Shown here piece by piece: positions 30,280 through 39,769 of a stretch of 64,000 nt of DNA. How positions within the stretch are numbered: the first letter of the stretch is position 1; each line of letters begins with the position of its first letter. Where the stretch lies: NCBI RefSeq assembly GCF_000002515.2, contig NC_006041.1, positions 1,488,001 to 1,552,000 on the forward strand, read 5' to 3'. The notes below the pieces were generated by a model. The model was not told where the DNA came from. It ran no database searches and was given only the letters and a program-made list of their open reading frames with translations. This DNA is from Kluyveromyces lactis (Eukaryota > Ascomycota > Saccharomycetes > Saccharomycetales > Saccharomycetaceae). A program made the translations under genes and the position numbers.

Positions 30280-31322
30280 TTTCTACCTGGGAAAGGGGGA
30301 GGTTTAGTTTATAGCTGTGACAGCTTTGATAAGATTAAAGGTAAACACACTTTTTCGAGAATTTGTGAGGAGGAGTAAAGTAATTTGAAAGGCGTTTGTA
30401 CAAACGAAGAATACCGACTCTAGATGAAAGTAATCACTCTCTAAATTATAGTTATGTTTTATCTTTACGAAAAGCAAGCTGAAAAAGTAAAGCTGCCCTG
30501 ACTTAGCAAGTCCCTTAATGAGTCAGTCTAATACTAATACCAATGTCTTCGAGATAAACAAGGGGAAATTCTTCCTAGAATGATTGAAAAAACGTCAACA
30601 AAAAATATGCCAAATGATGGTTGAGTTAAACTCAGGCGTAAGCAGATTTTATGATAACAATACGAGGGGTCTGTGTGTTCCGGTGCCACAACAACAATAA
30701 CAAACCACTGGGTTTCTTGAAAATCCTTTCACAAGCTGGTATATTGCGTATCCTTGGAGCCTAACAGTTAAAAAAGAAAGCCGACTGAAAAAGCACTCCT
30801 AAATACGTTTATTAAGATTGAAAACCCTTTGAACGTTACTGGAACCGAGAAAGCTTAACACAGAGTATACTGAAATAATCTGGTTCGTTCCTCAACTGAA
30901 TCCCACTATTCTTCAACGAGTCTCTTGGCTTCTTAAATAATCGAAAAGCCCGTAAAAGAAAAAATGAAACACACGCAAACAAGTAATTAAAGACAAGAAC
31001 AAGAACAAAACCACAGCGTTGTTTATCTTATTCTCTGTCTTTCCTTTAGTTCTGAAGCTCTTTCTTTTCTATAACGATCCTTGAAAATCTGTAAACGTTG
31101 GAAAAGATCACAATCGTGTGAAGCGACATGCGCCTTAAGCCCTAACGGAGTGGTCTTTCTTGTCCTAGCCGTGGCCGTTTAGACGATTACTTCTTCTGGA
31201 AGGGCTACATGGGCTAGAATGCTTAGGACTTCGTCTCTGGGGGGTGGTAAAACTTGCTCAGTGAATTTAGCTTGGATTCTCTAGGTGTTTGATAAACTCA
31301 GTAGCTTTTCCAACATATATGA
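30280..31322. promoter_or_regulatory. Divergent promoter KSP1 / IRC3
   Basis: This is a 1.04-kb divergent spacer. It has a TGAAACA word at about 30965-30971, an A/T-rich TCAACATAT near 31309 and a G/C-richer stretch at about 31130-31260. I see no convincing ORF, tRNA or snoRNA signature. Confidence 0.4.
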
Positions 31323-33395
31323 ATGTTATATGTGTCATGTGTGAGATGGGCAAGATTCGCTGGAAGAGTACCTGCAAAGTTTGGATACGGTAATGTTTGT
31401 GCTGCTACTGCTACTGCTGTACGGCATTTCGGGAACTCGAGTATCGTTTACAGTTCAGATGTAAGTTCTGTCCCATTATTAAGGGATTATCAGCAGGATT
31501 GTATTAATAAATGTGTGGATGCAGTGACTCAGGGCAAGATGAGGATAGGTGTCTCCTTAGCCACTGGTGGTGGGAAAACGGTCATATTTTCCAATCTTTT
31601 GGATAGATTCAGGTCACTTGGTGCCCATTCGTCGCGTGCTGCTTTAATCTTGGTGCATAGACGGGAATTGGCTATGCAAGCCGCATCTACGATATCCAAA
31701 TTTATGCCTGATTTAAATGTTCAGATGGAGATGGGAAAACTTCATGCTAACTTGGAGGAGGCTGACGTAGTTATCGGTTCAGTGCTGACTATGGTTCGAA
31801 GGCTGGAAGAATACCCTCCGGATTCTATCGATTTGATCGTTATTGATGAAGCACATCATGCCGTTGCCGATTCCTACGTAAAGGTTTTGGCCCATTTCAA
31901 TGCAGATACACCAGCCACAAGAGTCCCTGTGATTGGATTTAGTGCCACGTTCGAAAGAGCAGATAAGAGGGCATTGTCTGCAGTAATGGATGAGATCATA
32001 TATCATAAGGGCATCTTAGAGATGATCGACGAGAACTGGCTTTGTGAGGGCAAATTTACTACCGTTGACGTAGGTGTGGATTTGTCCAAGGTAAAGAGCG
32101 TTAACTCTGACTTCCAACTAGAGGGGCTTTCGAAAGTCATGAATACAAAGGAAATCAACGAGATTGTGTTAAATACGTACCTCCACAAGAAGAAGTTGCA
32201 TAACTTGAAATCTACCCTTTTGTTTGCAGTCGACGTAGCGCATTGTAAGACCCTTTTTCAAACTTTCCAGAACGCAGGTATCAATGCGCAATATGTGACT
32301 GGGAAGACTAGGACTGGTGAAAGGGATTCCATTGTGTCTGATTTCAAAAATGGGAAAATTCAAGTGCTTATGAATTGTGGTATATTTACGGAGGGAACGG
32401 ACATACCCAACGTCGATTGCGTTCTTCTTTGTAGACCTACAAAATCACGTTCTTTGTTAGTTCAAATGATTGGTAGAGGGCTTAGGAAACATCATAGTAA
32501 AGAACATTGTCAGATCATTGACTTTGTATCGTCTTCGAAAGTAGGTGTGATTTCTGTACCGACGCTTGCTGGAATTGATGATTATGATGCCAATCTAGAT
32601 GAGATGGCTATGGATGAGATTAATTCCATAAGACAAGAGATAGAGGAGAAAAGATTACAGCAAGAAATGATACAAAGGGAAACGGAAGCTAAGGAACAGG
32701 AACAAAAGAACCATTATAGGAATATTGTACTCGACAGTGACTCAATCGAATTGACATTGACAAATTTCGAGGATTTCAAATCGTTTTGTGAGAGCATGGG
32801 AACAACTGACTATTCTAAATTGTCACCTGCAGCGAAAGAAGCCAGGTTGCTTGCAGACTCTAAATTCCCATGGGTACCTGTTTCTCGTACAGCTTGGTGT
32901 TTCCCAATAGTCTCTGGAAGGCACCTAAGAATAGAAAGAGAGTCAACGGCTGATAAAGAACGGATTTACTCGGCTAAGTTGTACAATAGAATATACGCTG
33001 ATAAACAATCGGGTCCTGCATATGTACCCTATCGGATTGTTAACATACACACATCGACCGATCTTGAAACCATTTTTAATACTGTCGAAGCTTTCGTATC
33101 TAAGATGTCTGCAAATACTCCAATGAGCTTTAGCAAGTTTGCACCTTGGAGGAAACAATCTGCTAGTCCGAAACAAAAGGCAGTTGTCAGGCGACTTTTT
33201 GATAAAGTTATCCGCACAGAAGAGAAATATGCAGATATGGAGGCCAATGTAGAAGCATATCTAAAAACCCTAGACAAGGGAGCCGCATCATCTATTCTTT
33301 TTGCGACTTCACTTGCTCCAAAGTATCCAGTGAAGAGAATATTAAAACTACTATCGTGGAGACAAGCTCAAAAGATTCGTAACGAAGACGTGTAA
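31323..33395 (+). CDS. IRC3: Irc3, mitochondrial branch-migration DNA helicase
   Basis: This 690-residue superfamily-2 helicase has a basic N-terminus without acidic residues (ARFAGRVPAKFGYG), consistent with a mitochondrial presequence. Motif I is ATGGGKT (about 79-85), motif II DEAH at 175-178, motif III FSATF and motif VI QMIGRGLR. A C-terminal domain (about 450-690) unique to this family follows. Irc3 (YDR332W, 689 residues) maintains mitochondrial DNA by remodelling branched intermediates. Length and context (GPI8/KSP1 on one side, SAM35 on the other) match. Confidence 0.93.
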   Translation: MLYVSCVRWARFAGRVPAKFGYGNVCAATATAVRHFGNSSIVYSSDVSSVPLLRDYQQDCINKCVDAVTQGKMRIGVSLATGGGKTVIFSNLLDRFRSLGAHSSRAALILVHRRELAMQAASTISKFMPDLNVQMEMGKLHANLEEADVVIGSVLTMVRRLEEYPPDSIDLIVIDEAHHAVADSYVKVLAHFNADTPATRVPVIGFSATFERADKRALSAVMDEIIYHKGILEMIDENWLCEGKFTTVDVGVDLSKVKSVNSDFQLEGLSKVMNTKEINEIVLNTYLHKKKLHNLKSTLLFAVDVAHCKTLFQTFQNAGINAQYVTGKTRTGERDSIVSDFKNGKIQVLMNCGIFTEGTDIPNVDCVLLCRPTKSRSLLVQMIGRGLRKHHSKEHCQIIDFVSSSKVGVISVPTLAGIDDYDANLDEMAMDEINSIRQEIEEKRLQQEMIQRETEAKEQEQKNHYRNIVLDSDSIELTLTNFEDFKSFCESMGTTDYSKLSPAAKEARLLADSKFPWVPVSRTAWCFPIVSGRHLRIERESTADKERIYSAKLYNRIYADKQSGPAYVPYRIVNIHTSTDLETIFNTVEAFVSKMSANTPMSFSKFAPWRKQSASPKQKAVVRRLFDKVIRTEEKYADMEANVEAYLKTLDKGAASSILFATSLAPKYPVKRILKLLSWRQAQKIRNEDV

Positions 33396-33681
33396 ATAAC
33401 TATTAATTTATAATTTGTATGAAAATAATCCCCGAAAATAAGTTGTAATACTGCTAAAGAAGCTGATAACCAAGTCAAATCACAGATCACTTTGCTTTCT
33501 CTTGTGCCTGTATACGCAATCCTTCTATTTACTATTTGCCGTTTCATGTACTGTATTGATATTGGGAAAAAGATATTGCAAGTAAAAATGAATCGATTGA
33601 TCAAAAGAGAGAACGTGAGAGAATAAATCCCGATAGGCAGGTATGTTACTCGGTAAGAAACTCAGAGACTAAATCATTGAG

Positions 33682-34686
33682 ATGGTATCTATACTAGCCG
33701 TACCGGGGCCATTGAAGACTTTTTTCGATAAATTCCCGTTGAAAACATTCGAATATGTTAATGACGAAGATAAAGCTATGGACTACCAAATCTCGCAACG
33801 GAGCGCATATTTTGAAGGTCCAGACGCTGTACAATCGAGCAAAGACGATGTTTTCCAATTAGGAGTATACCAAATAGTACGAGACTCAGAAACTGGGGTC
33901 CTCTTGGCGTCTGATCCATGGGGTTTATTTGCCGAATTATCTCTCAGCAAGAAGAACAACCTAAAATTACCCAGTGAAGGATTTAATGCCAATGGTACCA
34001 ATGCTCCAACGAAAAGACGATTACAGCATTCCATGTGTGTCCTATCGCCCAGAGCGTCAGTGACTAAGAGCTTGCCCATTCTAGTGGAAGGATTTACGAA
34101 GAGACACGTTAGATCCACCGAAAGCATCAACGAGATTTTGTATTCAAGAATCGCTACTGGTGAACACACAATGTACTTGAAACTAATAAATACAATAGTT
34201 TACGATGGTTACATCGTAGACTTACTTTGCAACGTCCCTTCTAACAAGTTTTGCGAGTTATACGCCCACATCAATGAAAGAGAGACTTCCATCACCAATT
34301 GGGTAACAATTCAGGACACTAAGACTACTATCCTTGAAAGGAATGGCTTCCAAATACGCCATGAAGTACTATCTAAATACTTGGTCGAGTTGAAATATCC
34401 GATAAGGACACCTAGAGTCACCCAGTTAGCAGAATTATCTGAAAATATCATTCTAGAGACCATCAATTGTCTTGAAAGGTTACAAACGCACTGGAAAGGC
34501 TCATCAAAGTCAGAACCCGATTCGACTACAAACCTCAACAAATACCAATATATCGACTTGGCTTTGGTAAGCTATATCTTAGCCATTGCTCAATTGGGAT
34601 CTGAATCAGTTCTCAACCAATGGTTACAAACTAACGGACAATATCTATTACAGTACTCTTACCAATTGCTCAAGAAATGTAGTTGA
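33682..34686 (+). CDS. SAM35: Sam35, mitochondrial outer membrane sorting and assembly component
   Basis: This 334-residue protein is without signal peptide or clear membrane span. The N-terminus VPGPLKTFFDKFPLKTFEYV and a metaxin/Tom37-like GST-related layout match Sam35 of the SAM complex, a peripheral cytosolic-face subunit that recognises beta-signals of outer-membrane barrel precursors. S. cerevisiae Sam35 (YHR083W) is 329 residues. It lies directly before STE12 as in S. cerevisiae (YHR083W-YHR084W). Confidence 0.9.
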   Translation: MVSILAVPGPLKTFFDKFPLKTFEYVNDEDKAMDYQISQRSAYFEGPDAVQSSKDDVFQLGVYQIVRDSETGVLLASDPWGLFAELSLSKKNNLKLPSEGFNANGTNAPTKRRLQHSMCVLSPRASVTKSLPILVEGFTKRHVRSTESINEILYSRIATGEHTMYLKLINTIVYDGYIVDLLCNVPSNKFCELYAHINERETSITNWVTIQDTKTTILERNGFQIRHEVLSKYLVELKYPIRTPRVTQLAELSENIILETINCLERLQTHWKGSSKSEPDSTTNLNKYQYIDLALVSYILAIAQLGSESVLNQWLQTNGQYLLQYSYQLLKKCS

Positions 34687-35749
34687 GGTTTTAATCAAAA
34701 AAAATTGGTAAACCGACTAAATAAATCCTAGTGCACTGACTATGTATAGCGTTTTCGATATATCCGAGACCTTTAAAACCTCAATTGGATAAATCTTAAC
34801 ACGGAATCGGATGGTAAATATCATTGACAACGCTGTTAATATATTAAACCGGTTCTATCAATTATGAGGTTACCTTAAATATTTGACATGTTTCAGGTGT
34901 GGGACAACCTGAAACAATAACACAGAGAACGCGGAAACCCCGTTTCGGTAATAAGAATGTGCTATTTTAACTTGAAACATTATTACCCGGAGTAGTATCC
35001 ATATGTTTCATGTTGATGTCACAGCAAAAAAATGTAACGATACCATCGTGGGGAGTGCTGTTTCAGGCTAATCCGAGCTGAAACAAGTTGTGGTTTCAAT
35101 CCAGTTTTGAATTTATAAGGAATGAATTAAAGCGCATTCTTGAAGTGATGCCCTTTCTTGAAAACCAGTATACAATTACTTGTTGTGCTTTTTTTGTTTG
35201 TTTTGTATTATTAGCATATTGTTCTTGATCGGTGCTTAGCTAAGAGGATCACAAATCCAATTGATATATGGTTAGATCAACAAAATAAACGTTCAAACTT
35301 TGAATAACCAATTTTAATTAATCAAGATCAATTTCACTGAATAACTGACCGTGGTTTATTTGTCTCGCCCAATTCATACAAAGTCTGTTTCATCCATACT
35401 GAAAGGAAAAACAGAATTAGGTCGCTAGGCTGAACAATTGAAAGAAGAAAAGAGACCAATCAGCCATTACGGGCTATAAGGTCCGAAGGGAAACTGAGAT
35501 TTACAATCGCAACAGAATTAACGATAGGTTTGGCTGAAAAAGAAGAAGAGCATTCGGTCATTTGATATTGATATTTTCAAACTGGTTTTTAAGAATACTT
35601 GTGATTGAATATAGCTAATTGGAATACTAATTGATACTCTCGAAGAGGTTTCGCTCATTATTATAAGGTTTTAGTGGTTCTTTCTATAACCTGAAAAACT
35701 AAAAGTTAATTAGACTGAAAAAAAGAGACTGGATCTCAACATTAACACT
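34687..35749. promoter_or_regulatory. STE12 upstream region with seven pheromone response elements
   Basis: The 1.06-kb spacer contains seven exact TGAAACA/TGTTTCA heptamers: 34889-34895 (-), 34910-34916 (+), 34973-34979 (+), 35004-35010 (-), 35059-35065 (-), 35079-35085 (+) and 35386-35392 (-). The pair at 34889-34916 forms a perfect 10-bp inverted repeat with an 8-bp spacer, and 35059-35085 is a second inverted pair. These are canonical Ste12 binding sites, so the gene probably regulates itself. A TTTATAAG box lies near 35110. The short frames in this spacer encode no CaaX protein. Confidence 0.85.
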
Positions 35750-37750
35750 ATGACAGGATCGATTGTAAAGACTGAAGATATCAGTTCCATCTCTGGTAGA
35801 GGGGACACGAGTCAATCGCCGGAAGAAGTGGAGGAATCTCTCAGGCTCATTGAAGATCTCAAATTTTTTCTAGCGACAGCTCCCGCCAATTGGCAAGAAA
35901 ATCAAGTAATCAGGCGGTATTATTTGAGTAATGACGAAGGATTTGTATCGTGTGTGTTTTGGAACAATTTATACTATATTACAGGGACAGATATCGTCAG
36001 GTGCTGCGCATATAGGATGCAGAAATTTGGTAGAGAGATTGTAGAAAGGAAAAAATTTGAAGAAGGTATCTTTTCAGATCTACGAAACTTGAAATGTGGC
36101 ATTGATGCAACTCTTGAGAAACCTAAATCGGACTTACTTGCATTCCTATATAAGAACATGTGTCTGAAGACACAAAAGAAGCAGAAGGTTTTCTTTTGGT
36201 TCAGTGTACCACATGACAGATTATTTGCAGATGCACTGGAAAGAGATTTGAAACGGTCATCTACTGGTTCTCAGCCTACTACTAGGGCTGTAAGCGAACC
36301 CGCTTTATCGTTCAGATGGGAAGCTAACTCAGATGTATCGCTATACGATCAAATCACTAATCATGTAGATTCTCAAAGGACAGATTCAAGGCCGTCGACG
36401 GTTGGTGCGCAGGATGTGACGCAAAAGCAGAACAATCGTGTCACTGACACTCCGGTAAGTGCTTCTAAGGACGTAGAACCATTTGAATCTAATGTTGTCG
36501 AGGATGAAGTCCAAATAGTAGATAACAACAAGATGTGTTACGGGCTGCCGCATTCAGAGTCGAACAACTATGTGCCTCAACAACTAATTGTGCCTCAGTC
36601 TGATCTTGAAAGGAACGAACTCACAAATGAATTCGATGAATTGAACGCAGATTTGAAACCGAGCGATATTCTTACTTCCAACCAAGAAGATGATGATTTC
36701 CCATTGGATTACTTCCCAGTAGAGATAGAATACTCACAAACAAGTATGGATAGTTCCTTACACATGGCCTCGCAAGGCGCTAAGCATCCTAGTCAAATGA
36801 TGTTCTACGAAGATATGGACGGAATGATGCTGGGCCCCAAATACCCAATCTCTGCTGGTATATATGAAGATCCTTTTTTCCGTGAAGAAATGGCAGCTTC
36901 AAACGCCTCTAAATATATGATGCCACCGCCAATGTCAGCTACTAGGGCGCACTTTATGACAAACGGAGAATATTACTCCAAGAGTAGAGAGGGTAAAAAG
37001 CATGGGAAATCGGGTAGGCAACATGGACCTGATGATGGCAGAAGGGACTACGATAATGAAAACGTTGGTTCCTCCCCATCTGAAAACCAAAATCCTAATG
37101 AAGAACTCGATGCTACTGAAAATAATCAAGATGCCGATGACAATCGTTCACCTGATATTTACCCGCCAACTGATGCAATGGCAAATGACGAATATATACC
37201 AGCTTACAATAGAAGGATGCAAATGAGTGAATCTCTTGTGCATCCGTACACTGGAATGATGCTGAACCCTTACATGTTCTGTAATATGTTAGCGGTTGAT
37301 CCATCGTTAAACATGGGAGTCAATCCGGTAGTAGATCCCTTTTATGGACAGAATCATAGCATGGATGTGGCCCACGATGTATATTCTCCTCAGGAGGTTG
37401 TTTATCCTTCTAACTACAGATCTACTCCAAAGGCCGCTTACTTCAATATGAGATCGCCTTACGGTAGGAATTTCCCACCACCCTCAGCAATGAACCCATA
37501 TTACACTCCGTATCATCGCAGACAACCCTCTTCTGCAACAAGAAGGTATTTCAGTAAGGCAAATCTTATCAACAGGAAATCCAAGTCTCCGCCAAGAAAG
37601 AATGTGGTTTCCAAACCATCTCACAAAGCTCCTAAAAAAGTCAATAGAACTAGACACGCTACTTCTATGCACGTTGGCCTCGGTGGAAAGGATTCAGGAA
37701 ACACTTCTTCAGAATCTCGTGATGACTCGACAAAGGAGGACTCTAATTAA
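35750..37750 (+). CDS. STE12: Ste12, pheromone/filamentation transcription factor
   Basis: This 666-residue protein has the highly conserved N-terminal STE/homeodomain-like DNA-binding region (about 28-190: FLATAPANWQENQVIRRYYL; VFWNNLYYITGTDIVRCCAYR; KKQKVFFWFSVPHDRLFADALERDL). A disordered central region and a C-terminal part that is Tyr/Asn/Pro-rich and ends basic and Ser-rich follow. S. cerevisiae Ste12 (YHR084W) is 688 residues. Target of the Fus3/Kss1 MAP kinases, it binds TGAAACA, the motif clustered upstream of its own gene here. No C2H2 zinc fingers are present, as expected for the Saccharomycetaceae form. Confidence 0.97.
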   Translation: MTGSIVKTEDISSISGRGDTSQSPEEVEESLRLIEDLKFFLATAPANWQENQVIRRYYLSNDEGFVSCVFWNNLYYITGTDIVRCCAYRMQKFGREIVERKKFEEGIFSDLRNLKCGIDATLEKPKSDLLAFLYKNMCLKTQKKQKVFFWFSVPHDRLFADALERDLKRSSTGSQPTTRAVSEPALSFRWEANSDVSLYDQITNHVDSQRTDSRPSTVGAQDVTQKQNNRVTDTPVSASKDVEPFESNVVEDEVQIVDNNKMCYGLPHSESNNYVPQQLIVPQSDLERNELTNEFDELNADLKPSDILTSNQEDDDFPLDYFPVEIEYSQTSMDSSLHMASQGAKHPSQMMFYEDMDGMMLGPKYPISAGIYEDPFFREEMAASNASKYMMPPPMSATRAHFMTNGEYYSKSREGKKHGKSGRQHGPDDGRRDYDNENVGSSPSENQNPNEELDATENNQDADDNRSPDIYPPTDAMANDEYIPAYNRRMQMSESLVHPYTGMMLNPYMFCNMLAVDPSLNMGVNPVVDPFYGQNHSMDVAHDVYSPQEVVYPSNYRSTPKAAYFNMRSPYGRNFPPPSAMNPYYTPYHRRQPSSATRRYFSKANLINRKSKSPPRKNVVSKPSHKAPKKVNRTRHATSMHVGLGGKDSGNTSSESRDDSTKEDSN

Positions 37751-38176
37751 AGCATTAATTTCTGCTAGCAGAATCTTTAAACCTCGCACCTTAGAGGCTA
37801 TTCATGTAACATTTTCAACAATTATTTAATAGACTTCATAATGACACTTTTTTATTTCACCGCAACGCTGATCTTATTTGATTGAAAAGAATATCTTCTG
37901 CTATAGCAAACAGTTAAAGTTATTGCAGAGCAAAAGTACAATATCCTAGTACTGCTATATACACTTTACCTATCCTCCCGCTTTGCACGTCTGTTGAGGT
38001 CAACTGACAATAATAATTATTACCCGGCAATAAGTTGAACAGAATTAAATTGTTGGTTAGTATTAGATGTCACCTCATCGCTAAGTCTTGAATAAGACAT
38101 AAATGTTCAACCTGCGTTCTTTATAAGAAGATTTTCCTGTGAGCGCTATCCCCGAAGATTCGCCGAGAGATATCGC
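37751..38176. promoter_or_regulatory. STE12 3' region / GPI18 promoter; synteny junction
   Basis: A 426-bp spacer separates the YHR084W block from the YBR004C block, so a second rearrangement breakpoint relative to S. cerevisiae lies here. A CTCATCGC word occurs near 38074. I see no repeat or mobile element. Confidence 0.45.
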
Positions 38177-39430
38177 ATGTTTATTGACTCAGAGTATTCG
38201 TCATTTTTAATCATAAATGTCACATTTTTCGCGGTGAAACTATTGCAGTTTGGATTAGTTTGGTTAGCACCAAGAACGTTTGATACATCAACACATTTAT
38301 TTCTCGAACATTATGGGATAACCTCGAATCCATGGTGGGGTAAACTTCTTTCTTGGGATTCTATCTTCTTTCTGAAGACATCTTTATGGATGAGAAATTC
38401 TGGATATTCTGCACCACAATATGAACATGAATGGGCCTTTTCGCCAATCTGGTCAATTATCATTCAATCCTCAGATCTTCAGCATATAGTACTCAAAGCC
38501 GTATCGTTTAACCTTCTGCTTCATTATTTATCCACCTGGATAGTATATGCCCTTACCAAGCTAACGTTTCCTCCATTTGGGCAAAATGTACAAACAAAGT
38601 TGGCTCTAACGACATCAGTTTTATTCATCCTGTCAAGCGCGGCAGGATTCCTGATTTCAGTTTACTCTGAACCCATTGCATTCACATTTTCCCTCTTGGG
38701 TATGCTTTTCAGACAATGGTCTATTAGCTTCGATGTTTACGGGAATCTACACATGGATAAACTAAAATGGATATCTTACCTATTGTCATCTTTCTGTTTC
38801 GCTTTCGCATTTCTCAACAGATCCAATTGTCTCTTATTAGGGCTATTTTATGTTCATGACTGTCTAAACCTTTTCAAACAGAAGAAATGGATTACCAGTA
38901 TTTTCTACCCCATTCTTTCTGGAACCATTTTATTTGGTGTCTTCGTGTATTTCCATTATTATTTTCCATATGCTGCGCTATGTCCTGAAAGAGGAGAATG
39001 GTGTAACAGTAAAATTTACGGTCTTCCTATCCCGTATCAATCATTGTATTCATATATTCAATCTAAGCATTGGAATGTTGGGTTCCTAAAATATTGGACT
39101 CCTAATAATATACCTAACTTCCTGTTTGGTCTTCCAAACATCGTCATTACTTGGAATGCAATAACATATTTTTCATATCAATACCCTTCTCGAAATATGA
39201 AACCATACATATGGATAGCACGGATATTCCTTTTTATAATGGTGTTCCTTGCAAATGTCCAGATTATTAACAGAGTGTCTTCATTTTTACCGCTCTCTTT
39301 ATGGTATATTTCAGATTCATTGATTAAGAATCCCCATGAAATGAGAATAGTAAAATATTATGTCATGTGGCTGTTGATATGGATTCCTACTCAAACCGCA
39401 CTATTCGCATGTTTCCTACCTCCAGCATAG
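38177..39430 (+). CDS. GPI18: Gpi18, GPI mannosyltransferase II (PIG-V family)
   Basis: This 417-residue multi-pass membrane protein has about eight hydrophobic segments. Family-like features include an early lumenal loop with the Asp of WDSIFF, an HEWAFSPIW segment, and the Tyr/Trp-rich mannosyltransferase layout of PIG-V. It adds the second alpha-1,6-mannose to the GPI precursor in the ER. S. cerevisiae Gpi18 (YBR004C) is 433 residues. Convergent with COQ1 (YBR003W), in the S. cerevisiae order. Confidence 0.92.
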   Translation: MFIDSEYSSFLIINVTFFAVKLLQFGLVWLAPRTFDTSTHLFLEHYGITSNPWWGKLLSWDSIFFLKTSLWMRNSGYSAPQYEHEWAFSPIWSIIIQSSDLQHIVLKAVSFNLLLHYLSTWIVYALTKLTFPPFGQNVQTKLALTTSVLFILSSAAGFLISVYSEPIAFTFSLLGMLFRQWSISFDVYGNLHMDKLKWISYLLSSFCFAFAFLNRSNCLLLGLFYVHDCLNLFKQKKWITSIFYPILSGTILFGVFVYFHYYFPYAALCPERGEWCNSKIYGLPIPYQSLYSYIQSKHWNVGFLKYWTPNNIPNFLFGLPNIVITWNAITYFSYQYPSRNMKPYIWIARIFLFIMVFLANVQIINRVSSFLPLSLWYISDSLIKNPHEMRIVKYYVMWLLIWIPTQTALFACFLPPA

Positions 39431-39769
39431 TTCGATGATAATTTCATCTTTGCATTTGGCATTTTCTATAGCCATTGGTCAAAATACTGGAATGTCATTG
39501 TATATACATGAAAATATTTACCTTCATTTAATCATTATATAAGTCATTAAAAAAAGATTACGGCGTCCGAAATGGTTAGGAAAATTGCGCTCAATTCAAC
39601 AGACCTCCTGTGTGATTGTGGCACTTAATGCAATTGTAATTTCGTTTGTTTTGTTTTTTATCGGCCTTGCCTTGGTGTAACTATTTTACCATAATTGGTG
39701 CAAACTTCCTTTGCTCTTATAGCGAAATTGCTTGACATGTCTGTCACTGAAGTATTACGTACTTCTAAA
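39431..39769. other. Convergent 3' spacer GPI18 / COQ1
   Basis: This is a 339-bp A/T-rich spacer between convergent genes. It contains only plausible 3'-end sequence; no element recognised. Confidence 0.4.

Noticed and set aside
35143-35220. Small frame (MPFLENQYTITCC...) in the STE12 upstream region as a possible a-factor-type gene
   Set aside because: Pheromone elements nearby made this worth testing, but the 26-residue product has no C-terminal CaaX motif and no family resemblance.
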